Below, piece by piece: positions 1 to 8,368 of a DNA stretch of 16,067 nucleotides. Positions within the stretch are counted from its first letter, which is position 1, and the number at the start of each line of letters is the position of its first letter. The notes beneath the pieces were generated by a model. It had not been told where the DNA came from. It made no database searches and saw only the letters and a program-made list of their open reading frames with translations. The DNA comes from Oscillospiraceae bacterium. GTDB taxonomy: Bacteria > Bacillota > Clostridia > Oscillospirales > UBA929. Location: the NCBI GenBank assembly GCA_031282535.1, contig JAITDM010000163.1, positions 1 through 16,067 on the forward strand, in the 5' to 3' direction. The position numbers and the translations under genes are program-made.

Positions 1-1
1 C

Positions 2-268
2 GGGTCTCCCCGCACACCCGGCGCACCCGGCGTGGACGGGTTTCCCCGCGTAGCCGGCATACCCGGCGCGGACGGGTCTCCCCGCACACCCGGCATACCC
101 GGCACGGACGGGTCTCTCCGCGCACCCGGCACGGATGGGTCTCTCCGCGCACCCGGTGCAGCCGGCACGGACGGATCTCCCCGCACACCCGGCGCACCCG
201 GTGCAGCCGGCACGGACGGGTCTCCCCGCACACCCCGCGCACCCGGCGCAACTGGCGCGGCAAGCGGC
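2..268 (+). repeat. Gly-X-Y-phased repeat region in the FliK-like gene
   Basis: The DNA is built of 9-bp-phased units giving triplets such as GTD, GSP, RTP, GAP and GAA. A longer unit, TDGSPRTPGAPGAAG, occurs with small changes. The triplet phase is collagen-like, but the Gly position is regularly Arg (CGC in place of GGC) in the RTP and RAP triplets, so an uninterrupted collagen helix is impossible. Expansion and contraction by slippage is the likely origin. Confidence 0.85.
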
Positions 269-997
269 GTGCCAGTGTCCAACATCCTGCCGCTCCCCGT
301 CCGCGGGACGGCCGGCGGTTCACCGCCGGCGGGTCTGACGTCCGGGCCGCCGGAGGCCCCGGACGAAGCCGGCGCCCCCCCCCTGCGCGCGGCGCTGACC
401 GGACTCTTTCGGGACATCCGGCCGGAACAGGCCGACGAACTGCCCCGCGCGATGGACGCGGACCACCTGACCCGGCGCCTCCTCGACGCGCTGCGCGCCG
501 CGGGCGAGGAAGCCGCCGCCCGCCCGCCCGCCGAGCGGGTGCATGCAGAGGCGGCGCTGCGGGACATCGCCGCCGGCGTGCGCTTCACGCAGCAGCTCGG
601 CAACTTCGCGGCCGTGGTCCAGTGGCCGATCACGCTGAACGGGCAGGAGACGACCGCCGAGCTGTACGTCTTCGGCGACGACGGCGCGCACAGCCGGATC
701 GACCCGAAAAACGCCACGCTGTTCCTCTCCCTCAGCACCGCCCACATGGGGCGCGTGGAGGCGCTCGTCAAAGTCATCGGGAAACACGTGGAGTGCGACT
801 TCCGGCTGCCGTCAAAGGAACAGGCCGATCTGGTGCGGGCCGCCGCCCCCAAGCTCGGCGCGCTGCTCGCGGGCGCCGGATACCGGCTGACCCGCTCCTC
901 CTTCATTCAGCTGCTGGAGCCCGCCGCCGGCCCCCTGGCCGTGGCGGAGGCCCGGGCGTTTTTCGACCGGCGCTATCGCTTCGACCGGCAAATCTGA
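2..997 (+). CDS. FliK-like protein (YlqG type), 5' end outside the window
   Basis: The reading frame is open from the left edge, so the true start lies upstream; the GTG at 32 is inside a repeat and is not a credible start. The visible protein has a low-complexity Gly/Pro/Arg/Asp region (about the first 90 residues), a Pro/Ala-rich linker, then a folded C-terminal part of roughly 200 residues. The stretch around nt 640-910 (ELYVF..., LFLSLSTAHMGRVEALV, ...GYRL) resembles the C-terminal Flg_hook domain of flagellar hook-length control protein FliK, with its 'L-x-L...MG-x-V...G-x-V...F' pattern. The next gene is an FlhB C-terminal-domain homologue. In Bacillus the corresponding pair is ylqG-ylqH, found outside the flagellar cluster. 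Family FliK proteins have a variable, Pro-rich N-terminal part, which fits. The actual role of these orphan pairs is not established, and a function in hook-length control here is only inference. No promoter is visible. Confidence 0.72.
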   Translation, partial: GSPRTPGAPGVDGFPRVAGIPGADGSPRTPGIPGTDGSLRAPGTDGSLRAPGAAGTDGSPRTPGAPGAAGTDGSPRTPRAPGATGAASGVPVSNILPLPVRGTAGGSPPAGLTSGPPEAPDEAGAPPLRAALTGLFRDIRPEQADELPRAMDADHLTRRLLDALRAAGEEAAARPPAERVHAEAALRDIAAGVRFTQQLGNFAAVVQWPITLNGQETTAELYVFGDDGAHSRIDPKNATLFLSLSTAHMGRVEALVKVIGKHVECDFRLPSKEQADLVRAAAPKLGALLAGAGYRLTRSSFIQLLEPAAGPLAVAEARAFFDRRYRFDRQI

Positions 998-1118
998 CGC
1001 GGCGCCGCCCGCGGAGCCATGGGGGTCCCCGGCGATATGATACCCAAAATTTTCTAAAAATGTCCAATAATGTCCAACATTGGCTGCCCCTGCAACCCCC
1101 AGCCCAAATTTTTGCTTT

Positions 1119-1141
1119 TTGTCGCCGCTTCGCGGCGACAA
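1119..1141. repeat. Perfect palindrome upstream of the FlhB-C-like gene
   Basis: A 10-bp stem, TTGTCGCCGC (1119-1128) with GCGGCGACAA (1132-1141), has a 3-nt TTC loop. It lies in the 166-bp gap between the FliK-like and FlhB-C-like genes. On the plus strand the T-rich run precedes the stem, and neither strand has a T-tract after it, so it is not a standard terminator. It may be a REP-like element or an mRNA processing or stability hairpin. Upstream, at about 1061-1080, an ATGTCCAA motif occurs twice in tandem. Confidence 0.7.
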
Positions 1142-1163
1142 GGTACCAAAGGAATGTGATGAG

Positions 1164-1445
1164 ATGACCAGGTGGAAAGAGAGACCGCTGCGCAGGGAGG
1201 CCGCCGCCCTGCAGTTCGACGCGGAACACGACGGCGCGCCGCGCGTGGTGGCCGCCGGGCGCGGGCTCACGGCGGCGCGCATTGTCGACACGGCGCGCGC
1301 CCACGAGGTCCCCGTCCACATGGACCCGGAATTGGCGCACACCTTAAATGAGATCGGCCTCGGACGGGAGATCCCGCCCGAACTTTACGCCGTCGTGGCG
1401 CAGATCCTGCTCTTTGTCTGCGACATGGACCGGGAATTATATTGA
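1164..1445 (+). CDS. ylqH: FlhB C-terminal-domain-like protein (YlqH family)
   Basis: This 93-residue protein matches the cytoplasmic C-terminal domain of the flagellar export switch protein FlhB. Characteristic segments are GAPRVVAAGRGLTAARIV, VPVHMDPELAHTL and the end ELGREIPPELY-like (here GLGREIPPELYAVVAQILLF). The membrane part of FlhB is absent, and so is the NPTH autocleavage motif: the protein begins just where FlhB sequence would follow that motif. The ATG at 1164 is preceded by AAAGGA (1148-1153) and gives the usual length of about 90 residues; an in-frame TTG at 1080 would add an unrelated low-complexity leader. It follows the FliK-like gene, and this pairing of partners that interact in real flagella (FliK and FlhB-C) supports the family calls. 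The biological role of these stand-alone pairs is unknown to me. Confidence 0.85.
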   Translation: MTRWKERPLRREAAALQFDAEHDGAPRVVAAGRGLTAARIVDTARAHEVPVHMDPELAHTLNEIGLGREIPPELYAVVAQILLFVCDMDRELY

Positions 1446-1472
1446 CAAACGCTGGGATTTGCAAAACCCCCA

Positions 1473-1501
1473 TTGCCTTTGTGCACGTTTCATAGTATAA
1501 T
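1473..1501 (+). promoter_or_regulatory. Sigma-A-type promoter for ffs (and probably dnaX-ybaB-recR)
   Basis: A -35 TTGCCT (1473-1478) and a perfect -10 TATAAT (1496-1501) are separated by 17 bp. Initiation would fall near 1508, about 13 nt before the base of the SRP RNA terminal helix. No other promoter or terminator is seen before dnaX. Confidence 0.85.
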
Positions 1502-1520
1502 TGACGCATTGCATCTGGCA

Positions 1521-1820
1521 GTCGTTCTTCCGCAAGACCGCACTAGTCGGGGAGCCGGCGGTGCCCTGTCACCTGCAACCCGCCTCAGCAGGGATGAATC
1601 CCCGCCGGCGGGGCCGCGATGTGTCGTCAGCCCCGGGTGTGCAGCGATGAGGAGCCGGTCTTGCGCAACGGGAACCCGTGAACCATGTCAGGCGGGGAAC
1701 CGAGCAGCATTAAACGGTGCCTCCCGTGTGCCGCAAGGGCGCCGTCTCCGAGCCGGCGGCCCGGGTAACGGACGGATCGCGCGCCTCAACGGCGGGTGTG
1801 CGGTCTTGCGGGAGAACGAC
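1521..1820 (+). ncRNA. ffs: Signal recognition particle RNA, long Firmicutes type with Alu domain
   Basis: SRP RNA binds Ffh and guides cotranslational targeting to the membrane. The domain IV hairpin is unmistakable: GTCAGG (1687-1692), CGG, GGAA tetraloop (1696-1699), CCG, AGCAGC (1703-1708). The 5' and 3' ends form a near-perfect 23-bp helix: 1521-1543 pairs with 1798-1820 with a single G-U. The 5' part carries the Alu-domain sequence GGTGCCCTGTCACCTGCAA (1559-1577). The roughly 300-nt length is close to the Bacillus long form (about 270 nt). Position directly before dnaX is the Firmicutes arrangement. The ends given are those of the terminal helix; mature ends may differ slightly. No terminator follows the helix, and only 17 nt separate it from the dnaX start codon. 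Confidence 0.96.
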
Positions 1821-1837
1821 GCCCCGGGGAGGGCCAC

Positions 1838-3631
<1,794 letters not shown>

Positions 3632-3640
<9 letters not shown>

Positions 3641-3667
3641 GAATCCTAAGAACCCTGGGAATCCTAG
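3632..3667 (+). repeat. Four 9-bp tandem units over the dnaX stop codon
   Basis: GAACCCTAG, GAATCCTAA, GAACCCTGG and GAATCCTAG follow each other without gaps (GAAYCCTRR). The first unit supplies the dnaX stop TAG (3638-3640). Units 2 and 4 repeat an in-frame stop. At the 18-bp level the two halves match at 16 of 18 positions. Confidence 0.9.
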
Positions 3668-3688
3668 ACGTACCAACGCATTCACGGC

Positions 3689-3710
3689 GGGACGCCGAAG
3701 GCGGCGTCCC
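3689..3710. repeat. REP-like palindrome between dnaX and ybaB
   Basis: GGGACGCCG (3689-3697), loop AAGG, CGGCGTCCC (3702-3710), followed by CCTAC. The same 9-bp arms occur again at 5968-5989 with loop AGGG, also followed by CTAC, which marks it as a dispersed intergenic palindrome. The 141-bp dnaX-ybaB gap holds this element and the 9-bp repeats. There is no T-tract, so cotranscription is likely to continue. Confidence 0.8.
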
Positions 3711-3781
3711 CTACCGGTAAATCGTAACGCTCGCAAACGATCCTCATCACCGTTCCTACGAAGAGAAGGGAGGACCAGCCG

Positions 3782-4111
3782 ATGGCCAAACATTTTCAGG
3801 GCGGCGGCATGGGCGGCGCCAACATGATGAAACAGATGCAGAAGATGCAGCAGGACATGTTGCGCGCGCAGGAAGAGATTGAGGCCAAGACCTTCACGGC
3901 GTCCGCCGGCGGCGGCGCCGTGGTCGCCGCGGCCGACGGCAAGCGGCAGCTCCTGTCGGTGACGCTGCAGCCGGACGTCGTCGATCCGGAGGACATCGAG
4001 ATGCTCCAGGACCTGATTGTGGCGGCCGCCAATGAGGCGCTGCGCATGGCCGAGGACGAGATGTCCCAGGCGATGCAGCGCTTCACGGGCGGTCTTCGCC
4101 TGCCGTTTTGA
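3782..4111 (+). CDS. ybaB: YbaB/EbfC family nucleoid-associated protein
   Basis: This small DNA-binding protein of 109 residues has the typical order: a Gly/Met-rich N-terminus (GGGMGGANMMKQMQKMQ), a helical segment with Met/Gln pattern, a beta core with the GGGAVVAAADGKRQLLSV signature (about residues 43-60), the DPEDIEMLQDLIVAAANEAL segment, and a short basic end. The family forms dimers that bind DNA and is nearly always encoded between dnaX and recR, as here. The ATG at 3782 is preceded by a strong GGGAGGA (3768-3774). recR starts 19 bp after the stop, so the two genes are almost certainly cotranscribed. Confidence 0.96.
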   Translation: MAKHFQGGGMGGANMMKQMQKMQQDMLRAQEEIEAKTFTASAGGGAVVAAADGKRQLLSVTLQPDVVDPEDIEMLQDLIVAAANEALRMAEDEMSQAMQRFTGGLRLPF

Positions 4112-4130
4112 CCCCAAGGGAGGGCTTGTT

Positions 4131-4730
4131 TTGACGCCGTATCCACCGCTGATGGAAACACTCATCGACCAGTTCGCGCGCCTGCCCGGCATCGGGCGCA
4201 AGTCGGCCGCGCGGCTGGCGTTTCATGTCCTGTCCCTGCCCGCGCCGGACGTCGAGGCATTTGCCGACACCCTCCGGGAGGCGCGGCGGGCCATCGGCTG
4301 CTGCCGCGTGTGCCAGAACCTCTCCGACAGCGAGGTCTGCCCCATCTGCCAAAGCGAGCACCGCACGCCGTCCGTCATCTGCGTGGTGGCGGACCCGCGC
4401 GACGTGGCGGCGCTGGAGCGCACCCGGGAGTTCAAAGGCCGCTACCACGTGCTGCACGGCGTGATTTCGCCGATGAGCCGCATGGGGCCGGACGACATCC
4501 GCATCGCGGAACTCGTCGGGCGGGTGAGCGCGGGCGGCATCGAGGAAGTCATCATGGCGACCAACCCCGACACCGAGGGCGAAGCGACGGCGCTGTACAT
4601 CGCGCGGCTGCTGCGCCCCTTCTCCGTGCGCGTCACGCGGCTGGCCTACGGCATCCCCGTGGGCGGGCACCTGGAGTACGCCGACGAGGTCACGCTGGCC
4701 CGCGCGCTGGAGGGCCGCCGCGCCCTCTGA
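4131..4730 (+). CDS. recR: Recombination mediator protein RecR
   Basis: RecR acts with RecF and RecO to load RecA at gaps. The start chosen is TTG 4131 with AAGGGAGGG (4116-4124) six bases upstream. It gives MTPYPPLMETLIDQFARLPG and 199 residues, the family's normal length. The frame is open further upstream but overlaps ybaB, and ATG 4152 would clip the N-terminus. Motifs: helix-hairpin-helix LPGIGRKSAARLAFH (18-32), a C4 zinc finger with C58, C61, C70 and C73, then a Toprim domain (about 81-175) with CVVADPRD (84-91), ISPM (112-115) and ATNPDTEGE (143-151). It completes the dnaX-ybaB-recR cluster. No clear terminator follows, but a separate promoter appears 14 bp downstream. Confidence 0.97.
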   Translation: MTPYPPLMETLIDQFARLPGIGRKSAARLAFHVLSLPAPDVEAFADTLREARRAIGCCRVCQNLSDSEVCPICQSEHRTPSVICVVADPRDVAALERTREFKGRYHVLHGVISPMSRMGPDDIRIAELVGRVSAGGIEEVIMATNPDTEGEATALYIARLLRPFSVRVTRLAYGIPVGGHLEYADEVTLARALEGRRAL

Positions 4731-4743
4731 GACCGGCCCGGCC

Positions 4744-4772
4744 TTGACGGCATCTGCCAAACGATCTATAAT
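4744..4772 (+). promoter_or_regulatory. Sigma-A-type promoter for the diguanylate cyclase gene
   Basis: TTGACG (4744-4749), a 17-bp spacer and TATAAT (4767-4772) make a near-consensus promoter. The predicted start near 4779 leaves a leader of about 38 nt before the ATG at 4817. It shows the cyclase gene can be expressed independently of recR. Confidence 0.88.
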
Positions 4773-4816
4773 GGAGTGGGCTTTTCGCGCGGGCTGCCCC
4801 AAGGGAGACAGGGGGG

Positions 4817-5914
4817 ATGACTGCCGTCGTGAATATTTTTAAACGGACATTGAGCGCCATTGTGCTGGAGGACGATCAGACCGTCTCCATTCGTTTTGGC
4901 ATCCTTGTTTTGTGCTTTTTTTCCACCGCCATCGCCACTGGCTTCGGCATCTATTTTTTCATCAAGGGCATGTGGCCCCTTGTCTATGCCATGCTCATCC
5001 AGGCGCCGATGTCCGTTTTTCTGTTCTTCTACTGCCGGACAAACCGGCCGGAGGCGTGCCGCGTCACCTACCTCGTCCTGTGCGTCTCCGTGGTGATGAT
5101 CCACTTCCTCCTCACCCACTATCTGGGCAACTGCGGGTCCGTCGCCTACATCGCGGCGGCCATCCTGCCCAACCACTTTTTCCCTGTTCTGCAAAAAAAA
5201 TACGTCCCCATTCTGGACGCTCTGCTCATCCTGTCCATCAACGGCATCTTCTGGTACGGCCTGGTCCAAACGCCCGTCTACACGGGCATGAACCTGACCG
5301 CGTGCCGTCTCTTCATCATCAACTGCGCGCTGCTGGTGTGCTCGTTTGAGCTGTATTACAACGCGATGGGGCAGCAGCTCGTGAAGGCGCGGCAGCAGGC
5401 GCGGCTCGCGCAGGCGGCCCGGGAGGCCTCCGTCGACGCGCTCACCGGCCTTGGCAACCGGCGCATGCTGGAGGACCGCCGTCAGGAGCTGGAACAATCC
5501 GCCCAGACCGGCACGCCGGTCTGCATCTCCATGCTCGACATCGACTTCTTCAAGCAGATCAACGACACCTACGGACACGACGTGGGCGACCAGGTGCTTG
5601 TGTACCTGGCCAACACGATGCACTTATTCTTCCGAAAGAGCGACATTTTGGTCCGCTGGGGCGGGGAGGAGTTTTTGATCGCCCTGTGCCAGACGGAGCT
5701 TCGGCAGGCGGAGGAACTCATGGAGCGGTTCCGGCTCACGGTGCAGCAGGCCCCGCTGCTGCTCTCCGGCCATCAGATCCACATCCGGCTGACCATTGGT
5801 CTGGCGATGCTCCTCCCGCCGCACCGGGGGCTGGACGACACCGTCCGGGCGGCCGACGCGCGGATGTACCAAGGCAAACTGGAAGGCCGCAACCGCGTCA
5901 TCACTTTGGATTGA
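4817..5914 (+). CDS. Membrane-anchored diguanylate cyclase (GGDEF family, GGEEF variant)
   Basis: The 365-residue protein has an N-terminal membrane region with about six hydrophobic segments between residues 25 and 180. A short helical linker rich in Gln/Ala/Arg (about 185-204) leads into the GGDEF domain (about 205-365). Visible motifs are DALTGLGNRR (207-216), the metal-binding DID (241-243), FKQINDTYGHDVGD (245-258), and the signature RWGGEEF (280-286). GGEEF is an active form in this family. The allosteric inhibitory site RxxD is present as RKSD (273-276), exactly five residues before the signature, so product feedback by c-di-GMP is expected. No EAL or HD-GYP domain is seen. The membrane region resembles no sensor I can name, so the input signal is unknown. 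It has its own promoter and ends against a REP cluster and a bidirectional terminator. Confidence 0.93.
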   Translation: MTAVVNIFKRTLSAIVLEDDQTVSIRFGILVLCFFSTAIATGFGIYFFIKGMWPLVYAMLIQAPMSVFLFFYCRTNRPEACRVTYLVLCVSVVMIHFLLTHYLGNCGSVAYIAAAILPNHFFPVLQKKYVPILDALLILSINGIFWYGLVQTPVYTGMNLTACRLFIINCALLVCSFELYYNAMGQQLVKARQQARLAQAAREASVDALTGLGNRRMLEDRRQELEQSAQTGTPVCISMLDIDFFKQINDTYGHDVGDQVLVYLANTMHLFFRKSDILVRWGGEEFLIALCQTELRQAEELMERFRLTVQQAPLLLSGHQIHIRLTIGLAMLLPPHRGLDDTVRAADARMYQGKLEGRNRVITLD

Positions 5915-5925
5915 AGAACGGCGGG

Positions 5926-6046
5926 GGAACGGCGGGACGCCGAGGGAGACGGGGACGGAGGAACGGCGGGACGCCGAGGGCGGCGTCCCCTACATTTGGG
6001 GGCGGTTTCTCCGAAACCGCCGCGCGGACGGCTCGGAGTGCCGTCC
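5926..6046. repeat. Cluster of REP-like palindromes downstream of the cyclase gene
   Basis: A 21-bp direct repeat beginning GGAACGGCGGGACGCC is at 5926-5946 and 5960-5980. The second copy is a full palindrome, GGGACGCCG / CGGCGTCCC (5968-5976 and 5981-5989), while the first has lost its right arm. Next come GGCGGTTTC / GAAACCGCC (6001-6009 and 6013-6021, loop TCC) and GGACGGC / GCCGTCC (6026-6032 and 6040-6046). Modules on the complementary strand start with TAGGG, suggesting a family of mobile intergenic palindromes. The 210-bp gap otherwise holds only the terminator. Confidence 0.85.
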
Positions 6047-6090
6047 CTACCAAGGCCGCGCGGGTTGTGTCGGGAAATCGCATCGATCGT

Positions 6091-6130
6091 ATATAAAAAA
6101 TCCCTTCTGGACAGAAGGGATTTTTTATAT
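6091..6130. terminator. Bidirectional intrinsic terminator between convergent operons
   Basis: A perfect 19-bp inverted repeat, ATATAAAAAATCCCTTCTG (6091-6109) and its complement at 6112-6130, is separated by 2 nt. Its G+C core is flanked by A-runs and T-runs, so it works on both strands. The yycI stop codon (6125-6127) lies inside the right arm. Confidence 0.93.
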
Positions 6131-6964
6131 GGGCAATGTCTCGCGCACGCGGCGGTTTTCGTCCACGTAGAAGACGCCCTGGTCGGTCACGACGCGCCAC
6201 CAGGGGGCCAGGCGGGTCAAGTCCGGGGGCACCGCCGCCGCGAAGAAGCCGAGCCGGGCCGACTCGATGCGTGCGAGGGGCTGCCCGGCGGCGGCCCGCG
6301 CGTCTGTCAAGGCGAGCAGCGCCTCGGCGGCCGAGGGTCCGGGCGGTTCGCCGGCGGCGGGGTGCAGCACGCCCCACAACCAGCAGCCGGACACGCCGCC
6401 AAGGCCGCCCGCCTCGTCGTAGCGCAGCGCCACGTAGGCGTTCCACACCGGCCGCTCCGCGATCTTCTGGGGCAAGGTGATGAGCCCGGCGTCCCCGAGG
6501 GACGGGAGCGGCTCCTCGCTCTCGCGGGTCAAAAACCCGGCGTCTGTCAGCAGGCGCCGCGCATCCTCCATGACGTCGCCCTCCGGCGCTTGGGGCGTTT
6601 CGTACTCCAGCGAAAAGAGACCGCCGCCGCGAAACTGCATTCGGCCCGGCCCGGCCGTATAGAGCGTGATATACCCGCCCTGGTCGACTGGAACGGCGGC
6701 GGCCCCCAAAAAGAGGGCAGCCAACGCCGCCTCCCTGTCCGTATCGCGCGGCAGGTAGTGGACCTCGGCGCGCTCCTCGGGCAGGGGGATCCCCTCCGGG
6801 TTCAGCACCACGCCCTGCGCCGCCAGCAGCGCGGTCAGATCGGCCCGCATCTGCGTCTCGGTGCGCCGCGCCTCCTCGCGGCGGGCGCAATAGACCCCGC
6901 CCATCAACAGATTCCCGCACAGCAAACAAACAATCAAAAGCCACTTAATCTTCGGCCAATTCAC
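6125..6964 (-). CDS. walI: YycI-like regulator of the WalRK system
   Basis: This 279-residue protein starts with a short N-terminus (MNWPKIK) and one hydrophobic segment (about residues 8-26), leaving the rest extracytoplasmic. That is the YycI layout, and YycI typically opens with a Met-x-Trp motif and a single anchor. The end of the protein (WWRVVTDQGVFYVDENRRV) matches the conserved C-terminal strand region of the YycH/YycI fold. In Bacillus, YycH and YycI form a membrane complex with WalK and modulate its kinase activity; the same role is inferred here. The start is GTG (6962-6964) with purine-rich GGTGAGG upstream. It is last in the operon, separated from yycH by 108 bp of A+T-rich DNA, and its stop lies in the terminator. 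No yycJ (walJ) or htrA gene follows. Confidence 0.75.
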   Translation of the reverse strand: MNWPKIKWLLIVCLLCGNLLMGGVYCARREEARRTETQMRADLTALLAAQGVVLNPEGIPLPEERAEVHYLPRDTDREAALAALFLGAAAVPVDQGGYITLYTAGPGRMQFRGGGLFSLEYETPQAPEGDVMEDARRLLTDAGFLTRESEEPLPSLGDAGLITLPQKIAERPVWNAYVALRYDEAGGLGGVSGCWLWGVLHPAAGEPPGPSAAEALLALTDARAAAGQPLARIESARLGFFAAAVPPDLTRLAPWWRVVTDQGVFYVDENRRVRETLPI

Positions 6965-6984
6965 CCAACCTCACCCTCAATCCA

Positions 6985-7075
6985 TGTATTTCATTAAAAT
7001 ACATCTCACAAAAATCTATATAGTTTCCCAATAATTGGAAATTATGAATTCTCAACTCTCCATTCTCAATTCTCA
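6985..7075. repeat. A+T-rich yycH-yycI spacer with heptamer repeats and small palindromes
   Basis: Four 7-bp units in tandem (ATTCTCA, ACTCTCC, ATTCTCA, ATTCTCA; 7048-7075) end on the yycH stop codon (7073-7075). The spacer also holds TGTATTT / AAATACA (6985-6991 and 6997-7003) and CCAATAATTGG. The A+T-rich composition contrasts sharply with both flanking genes and suggests insertion. I see no clear promoter for yycI in it. Confidence 0.75.
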
Positions 7076-8368
7076 ATTGTTCCCATACCACCGCGGCGCC
7101 TGCACCCCCGTGCCGTCCGCGAAACAGACTTCCATGGCAAAGGCGCGCACCGGGATGCGGTCCGCGAGCAGGCGGTAGGCCAGGGACTCCGGCATGAGGT
7201 CGACCCGCTCGTCCGTCCGCGTGAAACGGCGGACCCGCACGACGACCTCCGAGACGACCCCGCCGCTCAGCACGACGCGCGCCGCAGGGTCCCCGGCCGG
7301 CGTCAGGACGGCGGCGCCCTGCGTCTCGTAGCCGAAATCCACCACAAACCGGTCCTCCCCCTCCTGCGCGGAGCCGCTCAGAGAGAACCGGGCGTCGCCC
7401 AGCAACGGCGCGAGCGTCTCGAGCAGCGCGCGCGCCGCCTCGATCCGGCCGGCCGGCGTGCCGGAGACGGCGCCGTCCGCCGCCCCGTGGGCCCGGTAGC
7501 GGATGACGCCGTCCGGCGAGAAGCGGCAGATGCGCGGGTCGTCCACATAGACGACGGTGCCGTCCGGTTCCGTGTAGTGCGCGGGGGTGTCCGGGTTGAT
7601 GCGCAGACCGCGCAGGAAGGCCTCCGTCTCCGCCCCCGCCAGCGCCGGCACCTCACAGCGGACGGCCATGAGCACGGGCGGCGTGTCAAACAGCAGGGTG
7701 TCGGGCGCGCGCGCCAGCGCCCCGTCCCCCGCCTCGAAGGCGAAGCGGCAGGGCGACAGCCCCGCGGTGTCGACCGGCTCGAAGGTCAGCGCCGTGTCGC
7801 TGACATAGGGCACGAGGCTCTCCTCGTTGAGGAAGAACAGTGCCAGCGCCCCGTCCCGGTTTGAGAGAAAGAAACGGCGCACCGGCGCGTCGAACCCCGC
7901 CGGCGGCGCCACGGACAGCCACTCGGCCAGCACCGACAGCGGCACGGCGGCGGTGTATTCCCAGTACACGCTGTCGTACGCCAGCGCCTGCTCCCACTCC
8001 GCCCGCGTCTGCCGGCGCGGCGGCGCGGCCGAGCCGATCGCCTCGCCCATGATGTTCTTCAGCCGCTCGTACAGGGCGTCCACCACCTCCGGCGCGTACT
8101 GGGCGCCGAGGCGCGCCCCGTCCTGCATCACGGCGACGCGCACAGGCCTGGCGGCCTCCCGCGCGACGCGGCCGTCCGGCGGGGCGATCGGATCCGGCGC
8201 GGCGGCGCCGAGGCCGAGCGCTCGCCTGACGTCGGACACCCAGGCGAGCGCGGGCGCGTCCAGCAGGCTGTCGTCGTAGACCCAGGCGAGCCCCGTGAGC
8301 CACAGCAGACCGAGCAGCAGCACCCAGATCAGCAGCGTCTTGCCGAGCTCCGCCGCGCGCGCCCTCAT
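7073..8368 (-). CDS. walH: YycH-like regulator of the WalRK system
   Basis: The start is ATG 8368, which overlaps the walK stop by 4 bp (ATGA), giving 431 residues. The frame runs on upstream, but that part only shadows walK. The N-terminus is a short basic stretch (MRARAAELGK) followed by one membrane segment (about residues 11-30: LLIWVLLLGLLWLTGLAWVY), and the remainder is extracytoplasmic. YycH proteins have this single-anchor architecture and lie directly after walK. Sequence similarity to YycH is weak by eye, so the call rests mainly on layout, size and position. The predicted job is modulation of WalK together with YycI. The 4-bp overlap implies translational coupling to the kinase. 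The 3' end merges into a 7-bp tandem repeat that supplies the stop codon. Confidence 0.75.
   Translation of the reverse strand: MRARAAELGKTLLIWVLLLGLLWLTGLAWVYDDSLLDAPALAWVSDVRRALGLGAAAPDPIAPPDGRVAREAARPVRVAVMQDGARLGAQYAPEVVDALYERLKNIMGEAIGSAAPPRRQTRAEWEQALAYDSVYWEYTAAVPLSVLAEWLSVAPPAGFDAPVRRFFLSNRDGALALFFLNEESLVPYVSDTALTFEPVDTAGLSPCRFAFEAGDGALARAPDTLLFDTPPVLMAVRCEVPALAGAETEAFLRGLRINPDTPAHYTEPDGTVVYVDDPRICRFSPDGVIRYRAHGAADGAVSGTPAGRIEAARALLETLAPLLGDARFSLSGSAQEGEDRFVVDFGYETQGAAVLTPAGDPAARVVLSGGVVSEVVVRVRRFTRTDERVDLMPESLAYRLLADRIPVRAFAMEVCFADGTGVQAPRWYGNN

Noticed and set aside
2..268. CRISPR array or true collagen
   Set aside because: The repeats are short, contiguous, in frame and without spacers, and Arg replaces Gly in the phase position, so neither reading holds.
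1119..1141. Intrinsic terminator after the FliK-like gene
   Set aside because: The T-run precedes the stem on the plus strand, and no T-run follows on either strand.
1796..1837. Earlier GTG start for dnaX inside the SRP RNA
   Set aside because: It would add 14 residues encoded by the ffs terminal helix. The GTG at 1838 has a good ribosome binding site and gives the conserved MYKALYRKWRP start.
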